A DNA stretch of 64,000 bases, taken from Podospora bellae-mahoneyi. Its lineage: Eukaryota > Ascomycota > Sordariomycetes > Sordariales > Podosporaceae. The first letter of the stretch is position 1, and each line of letters starts with the position of its first letter. Where the stretch lies: NCBI RefSeq assembly GCF_035222275.1, contig NC_085881.1, forward strand, positions 4,898,001-4,962,000, given 5' to 3'. Both the position numbers and the translations under genes were made by a program. The notes beneath the pieces were generated by a model. The model worked only from the letters and a program-made list of their open reading frames with translations. It searched no databases and was not told the DNA's origin. Below are positions 45,949 through 57,015 of this stretch, one piece after another.

Positions 45949-47097
45949 TCAATTTCGAAAATCCACCACAAATCGGCGGTCCACCAGTTGCAACGTCACG
46001 CTGTTCTCCTCGCCCTCAAATCTCAAGCTTACTTTTCCAGTCGACGCTTCCGCGCCCATGACCTCAGCCTTGTAAAACATGGTGCTATCTGGATAGAGCG
46101 CCAACACTGTCTTTCCCTTCTCCAGCTCGGGAAGATCAGCCCCAGGTGGGGGGAGGGGGATCATACTGCTGGCACTAGTGCGATATTCAACCCTCTGGTC
46201 TGGTGGGAGGTCCGGATCAGCATCCTGCACCTTGTATCGTCGTGACTTGCCCTCGCCTAGAACTTGCTGCACCTTTCCCAACATCCACTCGGTGCTGTCC
46301 GCACTGGTGGTTGGTTTGGGCTTGAACACCACATCCTGTCCTCGTAGAAACACATTGCGTGCTCGCTGCAGCGCCGTTCCAGTTCCCAAGCCGCCATCAG
46401 GGGGAACGCTATCCGCCTTGCCTGGCGTGTCACGATCTCCTCGTGGGGGAACACTATCCCGGTTGGCAGACCTGTCGCTCCCTCCAACGCTCCCACCCAG
46501 CTTCCGGGTATGGTTGCCAGCCGGAGACGGAACCGGCGAGTCTCCAGCTCCATCAAATTCATAGACAGATCCTGGATCTTTGTCGCGGTCCTTCTCCCTT
46601 TCTCTCTCACGTTCCCTCTCCTTTTCACGCTCCCTTTCCTTTTCTCTTTGGCCCAAACCTCTCGCAGAGCTTGATCTGGCCCCACTAGAGAGCAATCCGC
46701 TGGGTCGTTCCCTGCCCCCTAAGCTCGACGTCCCAGCAGACTGGGACTCGGCGTCCTCCTTAGCCTTCACCAAGGCCCGCAGAATGGTGACGGTTTCGAT
46801 GAGAGAATCAATCTGCTGCTTCGACACGTCGGCGCCCTTAACGCCACTGCGGAGCAGGGCATCCAGCTTGGCCTCTTCAGCGCCGATATCAATGGAACTG
46901 CTGTCTTTGGATGACTTGGATTTCGAAATGTACTTCTCCTGGGCTAGAATTCCTCTGAGTTCATCGTTGCTATTGTTGACTCCTTCAATCATGGTGCGCA
47001 ACTCCTCTTTGATGTTTGACCAGATGGCGGCCTCTTCACCTTGGGTGCTGCCGCTGTTCCGGTTCGGCCCACGCGAGTTCCGGTTCCGAGAAGACAT
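45949..47097 (-). CDS. SAGA subunit SGF29
   Basis: Single-exon 382-aa protein. The C-terminal third (about 240-382) is the SGF29 tandem-Tudor domain that binds H3K4me3 in SAGA: DVVFKPKPTTSADSTEWMLG, VLGEGKSRRYKVQDADPDLP, ASSMIPLPPPGADLPELEKG, TVLALYPDSTMFYKAEVMGA, LRFEGEENSVTLQLVDRRFV and VDFRN at the end. The N-terminal part has the usual helical segment (AIWSNIKEELRTMIEG) and a disordered linker with a long Arg/Glu/Lys-rich run (residues about 150-180). Length and domain order are normal for Sordariomycetes. It lies divergent to phosphomannose isomerase. Confidence 0.95.
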   Translation of the reverse strand: MSSRNRNSRGPNRNSGSTQGEEAAIWSNIKEELRTMIEGVNNSNDELRGILAQEKYISKSKSSKDSSSIDIGAEEAKLDALLRSGVKGADVSKQQIDSLIETVTILRALVKAKEDAESQSAGTSSLGGRERPSGLLSSGARSSSARGLGQREKEREREKEREREREREKDRDKDPGSVYEFDGAGDSPVPSPAGNHTRKLGGSVGGSDRSANRDSVPPRGDRDTPGKADSVPPDGGLGTGTALQRARNVFLRGQDVVFKPKPTTSADSTEWMLGKVQQVLGEGKSRRYKVQDADPDLPPDQRVEYRTSASSMIPLPPPGADLPELEKGKTVLALYPDSTMFYKAEVMGAEASTGKVSLRFEGEENSVTLQLVDRRFVVDFRN

Positions 47098-47902
47098 GCT
47101 GCGTTGATTGCGTTTCTGTGAGAATTACGATTGTGAATGATGCTGTTATGTATGTGCTACGTTCTCACCAGAAAGATCAGCTACTACTCAATATAGGGGT
47201 TCTACCAAGCCTACATATTAGTCGGAAGCGTCGTCGGCCCTGGCGTCTATAAAATCTCTTTGGGTTCAGCCTCCTGGTTGGTTTGACGTCGTCAGTTTGC
47301 TGGTTTGTTCCAACCTGCCACACAATGTAGAATGTACGTAAGTGTGCTACTGTTTCATGAGTCAAAGATAGCAAGAAATTGGTCATCAAATCGTGATGGT
47401 CGTGGAGCAAACACGGAGGAGTATGTCAAATGGTGGAATAAGACGAGGTATCAACCACAACCAGCCAGAGAACAAGGTCGCGACCATGTCCGGTGGCAGA
47501 ATGAGCCATCGCGTTTGGGCGGTGAGAGAGCTGTCATTCGCTGAAGCGGGGCTGCTGTATCTCTCGGCCACTCTGCTCAAAAGCCACACGGAGGACGGGG
47601 CTGAGGGCCCCGCACTGTCTCTTTACCTTCAAGGCTCTTGACGAGGGATCCCAAGCAATGTCTTTGGTGACGTAAAACGAGGGGCTAAAGGGTGCAGCAG
47701 CTCCCACCTCGAACAGTCGCTGGAGGTACCCGACATTTGATAAATACCCAACATTGATCTGAACTAAAAGCGCGTTGGAGGTGTGCTCTGACCTGCCCGT
47801 TCTCTGCTTTGCTCCTCACCACCGCTACCGGTACCTTAGTCCAAGCACCCCATCTTGGTCCATCCCTGCCACTCCGTTGTTGTCTTGTCTCCGTCGTTCG
47901 CG
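47098..47902. other. Divergent promoter region, SGF29 (-) / phosphomannose isomerase (+)
   Basis: About 800 nt shared upstream region. No gene seen; short frames on both strands are not family-like. Confidence 0.5.
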
Positions 47903-49315
47903 ATGCAGGTCCCCTTGATACGCCTCCAATGCGGGGCCAACTCCTATGACTGGGGGAAGAAGGGTAGCGACTCTGCTGCTGCCAGATTTGCAGCTGCAAC
48001 CCCTTCAGACGGTTTTACCATTCAAGATGATAAGCCATACGCAGAAGTACTTTCAAGCCCTCCTGGGAGTCCAACGATGATGTTGATGATGAGCTAACAA
48101 TAGTGGCATCGGTAGCTCTGGATGGGCACACATCCATCCAACCCTTCCAAAGACCTCACCACAGGCCGCACCCTGCTCGATCTCGTCCAAGACAACCAAG
48201 CCCTCCTAGCCTCGAGCGTTGCATCCAAATATGAGAACAAGCTTCCCTTTCTCTTCAAGATCCTCTCCATCGGCAAGGCTCTATCGATTCAGGCCCATCC
48301 CAACAAGAAGCTTGCCGAGAAGCTCCACGCCCGCGACCCAAAGAACTACCCAGATGACAACCACAAGCCCGAGATGGCCATTGCCATTACTCCCTTTGAA
48401 GGGTTTTGCGGTTTCCGCCCACTAGCTGAGATCTCGCACTTCCTCGAAAACGTCCCTGCCTTGCGCCAACTGGTAGGCGACGACAAGGCCCAATCCTTCA
48501 TTGACACCGTCAAGGCGAACCCCGACGACAAGACCCAAAACAAAAAGGCACTTCAGACAGTCTTTGACGCAGTCTTGTCTGCTTCGGAGGATGACCTCGC
48601 GAAAGCAACCTCCTCCCTCGTCGAAGCTGCCTCCTCCCAAGGCGCCGAGTTTGCCGCCGGCGGCGTCTCCTCCACCTCTGGCTCTGTCCTCTCCGAACTC
48701 GTAACCCGCCTCCACGGCCACTTCGGGTCCGACTACGGCCTCTTCGTCTTGTTCTTCCTCAACTTTATCAAGCTTTCCCCCGGCGAGGCTCTCTTTCTTC
48801 AAGCAGACGACATCCACGCCTATGTCTCGGGTGACATTGTCGAGTGCATGGCCTCGAGCGACAATGTCGTCCGCGCCGGCTTCACCCCCAAGTTCAAGGA
48901 TGTCGACACCCTGGTGGGCATGCTGACGTACAACTATGCGCCTATTGAGGAGCAAAAGATGGAGCCGGTGGATTACCCCTATGTCACGCTCAACAGAGCG
49001 GCGTACAGTTCTGGCTCCGAGGCCAAGCTGTACGACCCCCCCATTGAGGAGTTTAGTGTAGTCAGGACGGTGCTCAGGGGGAACGGGTCAAAGGCCACGT
49101 TTGATCCGTTGGATGGGCCAAGTATTATCATTTGCACGGGCGGCAAGGGGAAAATTAGCGTTGGGCCGACTGTGAAGGAGATCAAGGAAGGGTATGTCTA
49201 TTTTGTGGGCGCCACAGCGGAATGCGTGCTGGAGAGCGAGGCGGATGGAGACGAGGACGAGTTTGTCACTTTCAAGGCGTACTGCGAGGTGGAGGAAACG
49301 AGGAATGGGGCGTGA
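47903..49315 (+). CDS. Mannose-6-phosphate isomerase (type I)
   Basis: Zn-dependent enzyme interconverting fructose-6-phosphate and mannose-6-phosphate at the entry to GDP-mannose, wall glycan and glycoprotein synthesis; cytosolic. Exons 47903-48046 and 48116-49315 give 447 aa. The start is [20 protein letters not shown] and the join restores [15 protein letters not shown]. Metal ligands are visible: Gln and His in [16 protein letters not shown], Glu in [17 protein letters not shown], and His in [18 protein letters not shown], followed by the signature [18 protein letters not shown]. Length matches fungal PMI40. It converges with SSN3 at its 3' end with about 220 nt between stops. Confidence 0.96.
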
Positions 49316-49532
49316 CTATCTGAGTCGGCTCGCCTTTGAGAGCCTGAGAGCAAGCACAAGTATCCCTAGCAAAAACCCCAACAATATGCCTTTGATGGTC
49401 GGAATATCACTATAAACTCTAAATAAACGCTCAAACGTAAATGCCATAGATGTCATGCCCATCCAAGAAACACCACCCACTCCAGACTCCTCCTCTCCCT
49501 ATAATCACTACCCAGCCGTGAAAAAAAAAAAA

Positions 49533-51337
49533 TCAGTTCTCCTTCACTCTCTTCCCCGGTCTCAGCGAATCATCCGGCAACCCGCTTCTCTTGGTCCCCG
49601 GCAGGCTCCCCGTTCGTATATCGTTATCGTCCTGACTGACCCTCCGATGAGGGTATTCCATCTTGACCCCCGCGAAGCAGTTCGCATTGATCGGATCCGG
49701 GCTCTCGGCAAAGAACGGGTGCTGGAGCGCATTGGCAGCCGTCAGTCTCTTTTCCGGATCGTACTCCAGCAGCCCAGCCAGCAAGTTGTACCCCTGCGCG
49801 CCGAGCACCGAAAGCGAGCTCGCCCCATTGGCCTGCGCCGTCGACGAAATCTGCTGGTTGATGGTGCCGTAGTACCACTTTTCCAAGTGGGAGACGCTCG
49901 CGGCTGCGTTGTTCCCGCCTCGTCCGTGGTGGGACTGGTGATGATGGTGTGAACCATACCCGTGATGTCCGTGGTGACCTCCATGCCCACCACCGCCACC
50001 GCCTCCCAATGGCGGTGACAGCGACGGTAGCTGCGAGTACTCGGGCATGCTCGTCAGCAACGGCCACCGCTCCTTCGTCGGCAGGCCCATGACGTCCACA
50101 ATCTTTTGCATCTGGTTCCGTTGAAACGGCACCGTCTTCTTCGAGTCCATTTTTGCCTCCTCCCCCTTGAAGATGGGGCGGAGAGAGAGCAGCTCGGCAA
50201 AGATGCAGCCCACGGCCCACATGTCGATCGCAGGTGTGTAGTGCCTGCTTCCCAGCAGCAGCTCGGGAGCGCGATACCAGATCGTCACTACGACTTTGTC
50301 GCCCGAGAACAAGCTGTGGAGGGGTTTGTAGAACAGGCGGGCGAGACCAAGATCGCCAATTTTCACCTCCCCCGACGACGTGACCATGATGTTGGCTGGT
50401 TTGAGATCACGGTGGAGGACCCAGTTGGTGTGCAGGTATTGGCAGCCGTTGAGGAGCTGGAACATGATGCTCTTGATGGTGTTTGGTGGGATGGGATGCC
50501 GCGGTTGCTGGGTGTGGTGGTGGATGATTTGCAACAAGTCGTGCTCGGCGTACTCAAAGACCATGAATATGCACTTGTCCTCGAGGATGATTTCGATGAG
50601 CTTGATGACGTTGGCGTGGTTGAGTTCGGAGCAGAGGGCCATTTCTCTCACGGCGGATTGCGAGATGCCCGTGTAGGTGACCTGCTCGCCTTCCTTGTCC
50701 GGCTTGAACTTCTTGATGGCAAACTCGCCTGGTTGGCCATGGCGACCATGAGCCTTGTAGACACGGCCATAGGTGCCACTGGAAATGAAACCAATGACTT
50801 TGTACTTGTCTGTTACTCGCACTTTGCTCTGATACTGGATGGGTCCTCCCCGGTCACCTGGGTCTATTGTGAAGTGTTAGTCTTGTGTTTTGTCACAGGT
50901 CCGATGAAAACTGACAGGATGATGTCCTTTGCTGCTGCTGCTGTTGCTGGTAGCTGACTTCAGCTCTCAAATTTCGGGTCGGGTTCATGGCGTTGACAAA
51001 ATTGTTTGATCTGATATCACCAGCAGCGCTGGCAACGGCAAAAGAAGGGTTGTGGTGGTTCGGAACAGCAGGGGCATAATGGTGGGGGTGCGGGTGCATA
51101 AAGGCGGCGGTTGACGACGACGTTGAAGAAGATGAGGATGAGGCTGACAGCGATGTGAGACCAGGCCTGGGAAGATCAACGCCGCCATTGGTGGTCTTGG
51201 CGACTACCACGCGCCGCGCAGCAACAGCAGCAGCAGCAGCACTTCCCGCCCTCGCAACACTAAAACCGCCCCCGCCCACAGCGCTTTGTTGTTGGCCATA
51301 GGGAGTGTACTGTGAGTGTTGAGACTGCCGCTGTTGG

Positions 51338-51385
<48 letters not shown>

Positions 51386-51504
51386 GGTTGTTGTTGTTGT
51401 TGCTGCTGCTGCTGCTGCTGGTTATTTTGCCGTTGCTGATGTTGATGCTGCTGCTGCTGATGATGTACTGGGGCCCTCTGTAGTGGGGTATATCGATTGT
51501 CCAT
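49533..51504 (-). CDS. SSN3/CDK8, Mediator kinase
   Basis: Cyclin C-dependent kinase of the Mediator kinase module. Exons 51504-50916 and 50863-49533 give 639 aa; the join restores RTSSYPGDRGGPIQYQSKVR, a fungal SSN3 hallmark. The kinase domain starts at about residue 215: IGFISSGTYGRVYKA, the CDK8-specific cyclin helix SQSAVREMALCSELNH (SMSACRE in animals), VLHRDLKPANIMV, KIGDLGLARLF and the activation segment VVTIWYRAPELLLG. A Gly/His-rich insert of about 45 residues interrupts the C-lobe before LEKWYYGTINQQ, and AGLLEYDPEKRLTA follows. The N-terminal 200 residues are Gln-rich and disordered. The first in-frame ATG after a non-ATG extension is 51504. Confidence 0.95.
51331..51420 (+). repeat. 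Coding trinucleotide repeat (poly-Gln in SSN3)
   Basis: TTG and CTG units on the + strand encode a long, lightly interrupted Gln tract near the N-terminus of SSN3. The CAA and CAG codons are in separate blocks, with CAA runs at about 51337-51383 and CAG runs at about 51402-51420. Confidence 0.9.
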
Positions 51505-52492
51505 GGCGAGCAATGCCACCTTTCTGCTCTGGACTGCCTTAAGATATCTGGCCCATGGATGGAGAACAGTGAAGTGGACACAACCAAATTAAGGTCAAAA
51601 ATACTGTTTTTGACGCAGTGACCAACTGAAAAGACACCTATCTGGAATTTGACAAGCAACAGGGAAGGAAGCTGGAGAGAAGGGGAGCTTGGGCTTCACA
51701 GGTCGGATAGCCACCGAGTAGGTATCAGAGAGGAGACCCAGCTTCAGCTTCCCATTTTCGTTGAAGATATCGTCTACGGAAGGGAGGCGAAATATGATGG
51801 TGCTAATAATGCTAAAGGAAAGAGACACTACCTACCTTCAAAGCCGGCCTGCACGCTCCTTTTGAAGGAGGAGCCCATGATGGAATCCTGTGACCGACGA
51901 GACGAGTCAGCAACTTCCCGGTGATCTCCCCGCGATCCTGCAGTGGGAATTTCCACTTGAATTTCAGGGGCCACTGGGGGTGTTAGTGGTCAGAAAACAC
52001 ACCTACATACAACCCGACACAGCCTGCCGTTTGCGCTCCACCGTGTGATGCAGAATGCACCCAATTGGCGATCTGGCCGGGAAAAGGACCTTGGTTGGAG
52101 GCGTCCAAGTTTCGTAGCGAGATTTGCCTGCTCTGCTGCTCCCGTCACCGGTGCCAACAGAAATGGCCGGGGGCACCATGCGAGAATCAATGCGACGGGT
52201 GGTAATTTGGAGATGTTGGGGGAATTCCTGCTCGAGTTCGGGTGATGACATGAGGTTGATTTTCCAACAGATGCGTCGATAGAGTCGGGGAGGGGGGAGA
52301 TTGATAAGCTTTCTTTTTCTGCAATCATCATACCTACCTCCTGTCCGTCTTGCGTCACTCCGTCACCAATGACAAAGGCTAGCCGTGGAGAGAAATGCAT
52401 CCTTTTCATTCACCATGACCTTATAGAAAAAGCAAAATACGCTCGCTACTCCATACACAACAAAACCATGCCGTCGGGCCCTCCCACACCCC
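51505..52492. other. Intergenic region, about 1 kb
   Basis: Upstream of SSN3 and downstream of ARP2. A minus-strand ATG at about 51880 begins MGSSFKRSVQAGFE and meets a GTAGGT donor-like site, so it could be a leader uORF or an extra exon of SSN3; I cannot support it. TACCTACC motifs lie at about 51829 and 52331. Confidence 0.4.
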
Positions 52493-53869
52493 TTATCTCG
52501 GCCCGAGCTTCTCCAGGATTCTCGTGCCTTGCTCCTCCCACTCCTGCCTGGAAATCCACATGCTGTCCTTGTCGGCCATAATGTTGGCCAACACAGCACC
52601 ACCCAAGAAAACCATGTGCCTTCTCCGCGGCGGGTCTTCTATTCTAACCTTGAACTTGTTCAACCGTTCCGGGTTCCCTTGCAACACTCTTGTGAGCCAA
52701 AGCTGCTTCAACTCCTTCTCAAGGCGTGAAGGAAGACCAGGATACATGCTGCTCCCACCCGACAATACAATAGCCTTGAAGAGGGAGGATCGGACATCCA
52801 CATCGGCGGCTTGGATGGTGTTGAACAGGAATTCGGCGATACCCGGCTGGTCGCAGTCGACGAGATGGGGCTGGAACAGACACTCGGGGGCCTCGAATCT
52901 CTCGGATCCAACACGGATCACACGGCCGTCAGGGAGTGTGTAGCTTTCAACCAACACCGTCGTGTCTTCGCTCAATCGCTTATCCAGCTCGAGGTCATAA
53001 GAGACATAGCAGAGCTTCTCCTTCATCTGGCGGACCGTTTCGAAATCGGCGGTACGGTTGAGGGCATAGCCTCGGCGCGTCAGCAGCGCAATCAGGTTGC
53101 GGGTAACGTCGCGACCTGCAACATCGAGGCGGCGCGTGAGATGGTTGAGGACGACGGACTCGTAGACGGGAACAATATGCGTAACGCCATCGCCGGAATC
53201 AACAACAACACCGGAGCTGAGACCTATTTCCCCCCTCCCATGTTAGCTAACCCCTTGCATGGTGCGTAAGCCGTAGTCAGGGGTAAACATAAACATACCC
53301 TGAGCATAAAGCGCCAGAACAGCTTGAATAGCCACATACACCCCCCCAAACTCGTAGCGCTCAAACATGACCTGGCACATCTGCTCCCGGTTCCTCAGCG
53401 GGTTGAGCGGTGGTTCGGTGAGCAGGATCTTGCGGCCCCGGGTATCAACCTTCATTTTTTCGTAAAAGGTGTAATCCCAGAGATGCTGCATGTCGTCCCA
53501 CTTCTTCACGATACCGTTCTCCATTGGGTACGAAACTTGCAGCATGGTGCGGGCGGCAGCAGCCTCGTCACCACACATGATATCCTTGATAACCATATCG
53601 CTGCCTCCTTGCTCCTCGGTACGCAGGATGGGCCGGCCGACGATGGATGGGTATTGGAACTCGGGGAAATTCTGGGCGGCATAGCCGACTTTGAGAAAGC
53701 CTGTGCCGCCGTCGAGAACTGTGAAAAAAAAGGCGAATGGTGGTCAGTCGAGGGATCATGGTTGATAGCTATGTCGAGTTGCCTAGCTTGGGCGTCGAGC
53801 AACTGGCAGTGCCAATCAGGCTACGCTGTTTCTGGAATTGAACTTACCTATTGGAGCTTCGTTCGCCAT
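52493..53869 (-). CDS. ARP2, Arp2/3 complex subunit
   Basis: Actin-related protein that nucleates branched actin filaments at endocytic patches. Exons 53869-53848, 53718-53299 and 53223-52493 give 390 aa, the usual length. The 22-nt first exon (MANEAPI) joins to [20 protein letters not shown], which carries the nucleotide-binding phosphate loop. Further marks are [74 protein letters not shown] and [20 protein letters not shown]. Length and the absence of Arp3-type insertions support ARP2. It is divergent to the DCG1-like gene. Confidence 0.97.
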
Positions 53870-54435
53870 CTTGACGCTCCTGCACTTCGTGTATGAGCCG
53901 AGAAATCGAATTTGATGGTGGTGTGTGTCCTCAAAAAAGCTGGAAGGGGTGCGCAACGGAGCTGTCGGTCAAGTCGGTGTTGATGATGCTTGGTTGCTTG
54001 CGCGGCGGAGACGTTGATGGTGGGGTTGGCTGCCAGGAGGTCCACGGGTGTCTGGTTGCGGTGAGGCTGGCACTGGCCGCCAGCAAGGAAGGGGGTGCCC
54101 CACAGCATCCAACTGTGGCTTGGCCCATGACAGGACAGACAGGGGAGCAGGGGTCACTTCATCAGGAGGCACACGTGATACCCCGCATTGGCACCATTCG
54201 CTCCTCTCCATCGATTGGAGGACCGATTGTCGGCGGCTTCCGTCGTTGGCTAGTAGATATACCGTTTCGTCTGCAGGTGATGTATTTGACTTGACCCTCC
54301 CATTCTCTCTGGATCCAAATGGGAAATTTTACTCAACACGAATCTCTAGATCTCGCCGGGGCTGTCATTCTACGAATTCATCTAGACTTTGGTAACCATC
54401 TCGATATATCTAGAGACTGCGATACCACAGCCGCC
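53870..54435. other. Divergent promoter region, ARP2 (-) / DCG1-like (+)
   Basis: About 565 nt of shared upstream sequence, no gene seen. Confidence 0.5.
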
Positions 54436-55275
54436 ATGTCAACCGCTTTTGTTAGACGCACCACCAAGATCCTGATCTTGAACCCCAACTCCTCTGCATC
54501 CATGACCCATGGGGTTGAGGAGGCCATTCGGGGTATAAATCTACCTTTGGTATGTGCATGCCACTTGACCTATGTTCATGGAGTATACCGCGTGCCCAAA
54601 TCTCTAACAGTGCAGAACCAGTCGACCGAGATTTACACCTACACAGCACCACCAGCATCTCCAGCATCCATCAACGACGGTGATGACGTGCAGCAGAGCG
54701 CAGACGTTGTTCTGCGCAACCTCCAAGACACGGGCATCCTCAAGGAATATGATGCCGTACTGGTTGCTTGCTATTCCGTGCACCCTCTGGTCCATCTCGT
54801 CCAGGAAAACTGGCCCCATCTTGCTGTGACGGGCATTTTTGAAGCGAGCATCGTAACGTCGCTGTCACTGCTGCCCTACCAAGACAATTGGGGCATCGTC
54901 ACGACCGGGAAGTTCTGGGAGAAGCACCTGTCTGACGGCGTGCACCACTTCGTTGGAAGTGAAAACAGCAACACCAGATTTGCCGGTGTCGAGACCACTG
55001 GTCTGAATGCTGGGGATTTCCACGGTGGCGTTGACCCTGTCGTGGTTCGACAAAAGCTATGCGAAGCTACGAAGAGACTGCTGGACCGTGGCGTGCAGGC
55101 TGTAGTCATGGGTTGCGCGGGAATGGCTGGTCTGGAGGACATCATCAGGTCAGTTGCCACTGAAGGGCGTGGTGAAGAGGCTGGAAAGAAGTTGCTTGTC
55201 ATTGATGGTGTCAAGGCTGGGGTTGGCTTGCTTGAACAAATGGTCCGTAACAAGCGCATGTTCCAAAGATCGTAA
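54436..55275 (+). CDS. DCG1-like Asp/Glu/hydantoin racemase-family protein
   Basis: 257-aa protein from exons 54436-54549 and 54616-55275. Fold motifs: ILILNPNSSASMTHGVEEAI at the N-terminus; a first candidate catalytic Cys in YDAVLVACYSVHPLVHL; and a second in VQAVVMGCAGMAGLEDIIRS. The paired Cys is the hallmark of the two-base racemases, including hydantoin racemase and yeast Dcg1, which is regulated with allantoin-utilisation genes. Substrate and direction of reaction are not predictable. The 66-nt intron is in frame and has no stop, so an unspliced transcript would give 22 extra residues; the GTATGT donor and CTAACAGTGCAG acceptor favour splicing. It converges on the MFS transporter. Confidence 0.9.
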   Translation: MSTAFVRRTTKILILNPNSSASMTHGVEEAIRGINLPLVCACHLTYVHGVYRVPKSLTVQNQSTEIYTYTAPPASPASINDGDDVQQSADVVLRNLQDTGILKEYDAVLVACYSVHPLVHLVQENWPHLAVTGIFEASIVTSLSLLPYQDNWGIVTTGKFWEKHLSDGVHHFVGSENSNTRFAGVETTGLNAGDFHGGVDPVVVRQKLCEATKRLLDRGVQAVVMGCAGMAGLEDIIRSVATEGRGEEAGKKLLVIDGVKAGVGLLEQMVRNKRMFQRS

Positions 55276-55410
55276 CAAAGTTGTTCAAATGTTAGTCTAG
55301 GTAGTGGGAAAAAAAAGGAAAATTGCAGATATAAAGCAAACTAAATGCCCAGACTCCAAACTCTCAACTTGCTTGCCATACCTATACCTATGGTCCATTG
55401 CAACATCCAA

Positions 55411-57015
55411 TCAGTCGACCCTTCTCGTACGGCCCCAGACCTCGTCTGCATCCTTCCGCCCGCGAGTTTCGGGAACACGGCCGCTCACAAATGCGGCCCA
55501 TAGAAGGGCAAATCCTGCAAAGACAAAGTATACCCAACCGGCACCACCAAACGCATCGTTCAACGCAGCGTTGACAATGGGGAACAAGTACGCCACGAGG
55601 AAGGTAGCCACATAGCTTGCACCCAGAGCCCAGCTTTGCGTCGCCCCCACAGCCTCCGGGCCCACGAGCTCAGAGGCCATGATGAACGGGACTGGGCCTA
55701 GGCCCACAGCGAAGAAGGCCACAAAAAATAAGACGGCAATGGCAGACAAGATCTTGACGTCGAAATGGATCGCAAGAGCCAGGGCTAAAGAGCTAGTACC
55801 TTGTCCCATAATGGAAATCAGCAGGCAGGTCTTGCGTCCAAAACGATCGGGAAGAGGAGAAGCAGCCATAGTAACGCCGAGGTTGAGGATGGAGATGACG
55901 ATGGTGAGCAAAGCTGAGCTGATGGGGAGAAGGTCCTTGAGCAGCGAAACGGAGTACATGATGATGGAGTTGATGCCGCACAGTTGCTGGGCGAACATGA
56001 TGCCTACAACCGCAATGATGGCGGGCCTGGTGAGGGGATCACGAAGGACTTGTAGAAACCCAAGATGTACCCGAGGGGAGTGCTGGGCACCAGCTGATGG
56101 CGTCAAGAGTCCGGAGGCGTCTGCCGAGGTGCTTTCATTGCTGACAAGCAGCGCTTCCTCCTCACTAGTTGGCTTGCTGGCCCCTTGGCCCCAACTTTCC
56201 ACTTCCTCGTCAATGTTGCTAACCCTGCCGCGAATGCGCTGCAGAACACGCCGAGCGTGGGTGACGTCGCCCTTGGCACTAGCAGTCCAAGCTGGGCTTT
56301 CGGGGAGAAGAGCCAAACCAAGACTTTGAGCAAGAGCAATGATAACGCCGGTGCCCATAATCCATCGCCAAGCACTTCCATAACTCAGGAAGAAGCCCAG
56401 AGTTTGAGTGAACAGAATACCGACGTTGATGCTGATTTGGGTGAAGGCGCCAAAGAAACCTCTCTGTGTTGGTGGTGCCACTTCACTGATGTACAAGGGA
56501 ACGATGACAGTGCTGGCACCGGCCCCAACACCCGTGAGAAAACGGCCAATGATCATGGTGGGTACAGAGCCTGCAGAGGTTTCGACGATGGATCCAAGCA
56601 AGTAAAAGGCGGCCGTCAATTGCATGGGGAGCTTGCGCCCGCGTGCCGACGTAAAAGGGCCGGATGTGAGGGCGCCGAGAAGGCCGCCGACGGTGAAGAC
56701 GGCCGAGATGGCGGCAAAGTCGGAACGGCTCATGGGAATACAGTCCACAACATCGTCGGATGAGCTACTCTTGGTAATAACAAGGGAGGCCAGCTGCTGA
56801 AGCGCCGAAATGCTTTTCTTTTGGCAGGTGATAACATCTTCAGGTGCGTTGAGCTCAGCCTATGGAGATGATGAGAATGGTCAGTAACTCGGTTTGATGT
56901 AGCTTGCAACGTCAAAAGAGCTTACCAAGTGAAAGCCAAACTGGAGGGGCCCAAGGGTAGCAATCAGTATCAGTATCACCAAGAACGGCGTGACTTCGTG
57001 GAAAGCGGACGCCAT
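55411..57015 (-). CDS. MFS sugar transporter-type protein
   Basis: 512-aa major facilitator of the sugar porter group, from exons 57015-56926 and 56859-55411. It begins with HEVTPFLVILILIATLGPLQ. Sugar-porter landmarks are GGLLGALTSGPFTSARGRKL (loop 2-3 motif), GRFLTGVGAGASTVIVPLYI, SEVAPPTQRGFFGAFTQI, the long cytosolic loop at about residues 225-300, QQLCGINSIIMYSVSLLKD, DRFGRKTCLLIS and the final RVPETRGRKDADEVWG, matching the PESPR/PETKGR-like ends. The central loop is longer and acidic and may be regulatory. Substrate unknown: hexose, inositol and quinate transporters all share this signature. Confidence 0.93.

Noticed and set aside
48422-48955. 177-aa minus-strand frame antisense to phosphomannose isomerase
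   Set aside because: Complement of a conserved coding exon with no family signal.
50106-50957. 283-aa + frame antisense to SSN3
   Set aside because: Shadow of the conserved kinase exon; no domain of its own.
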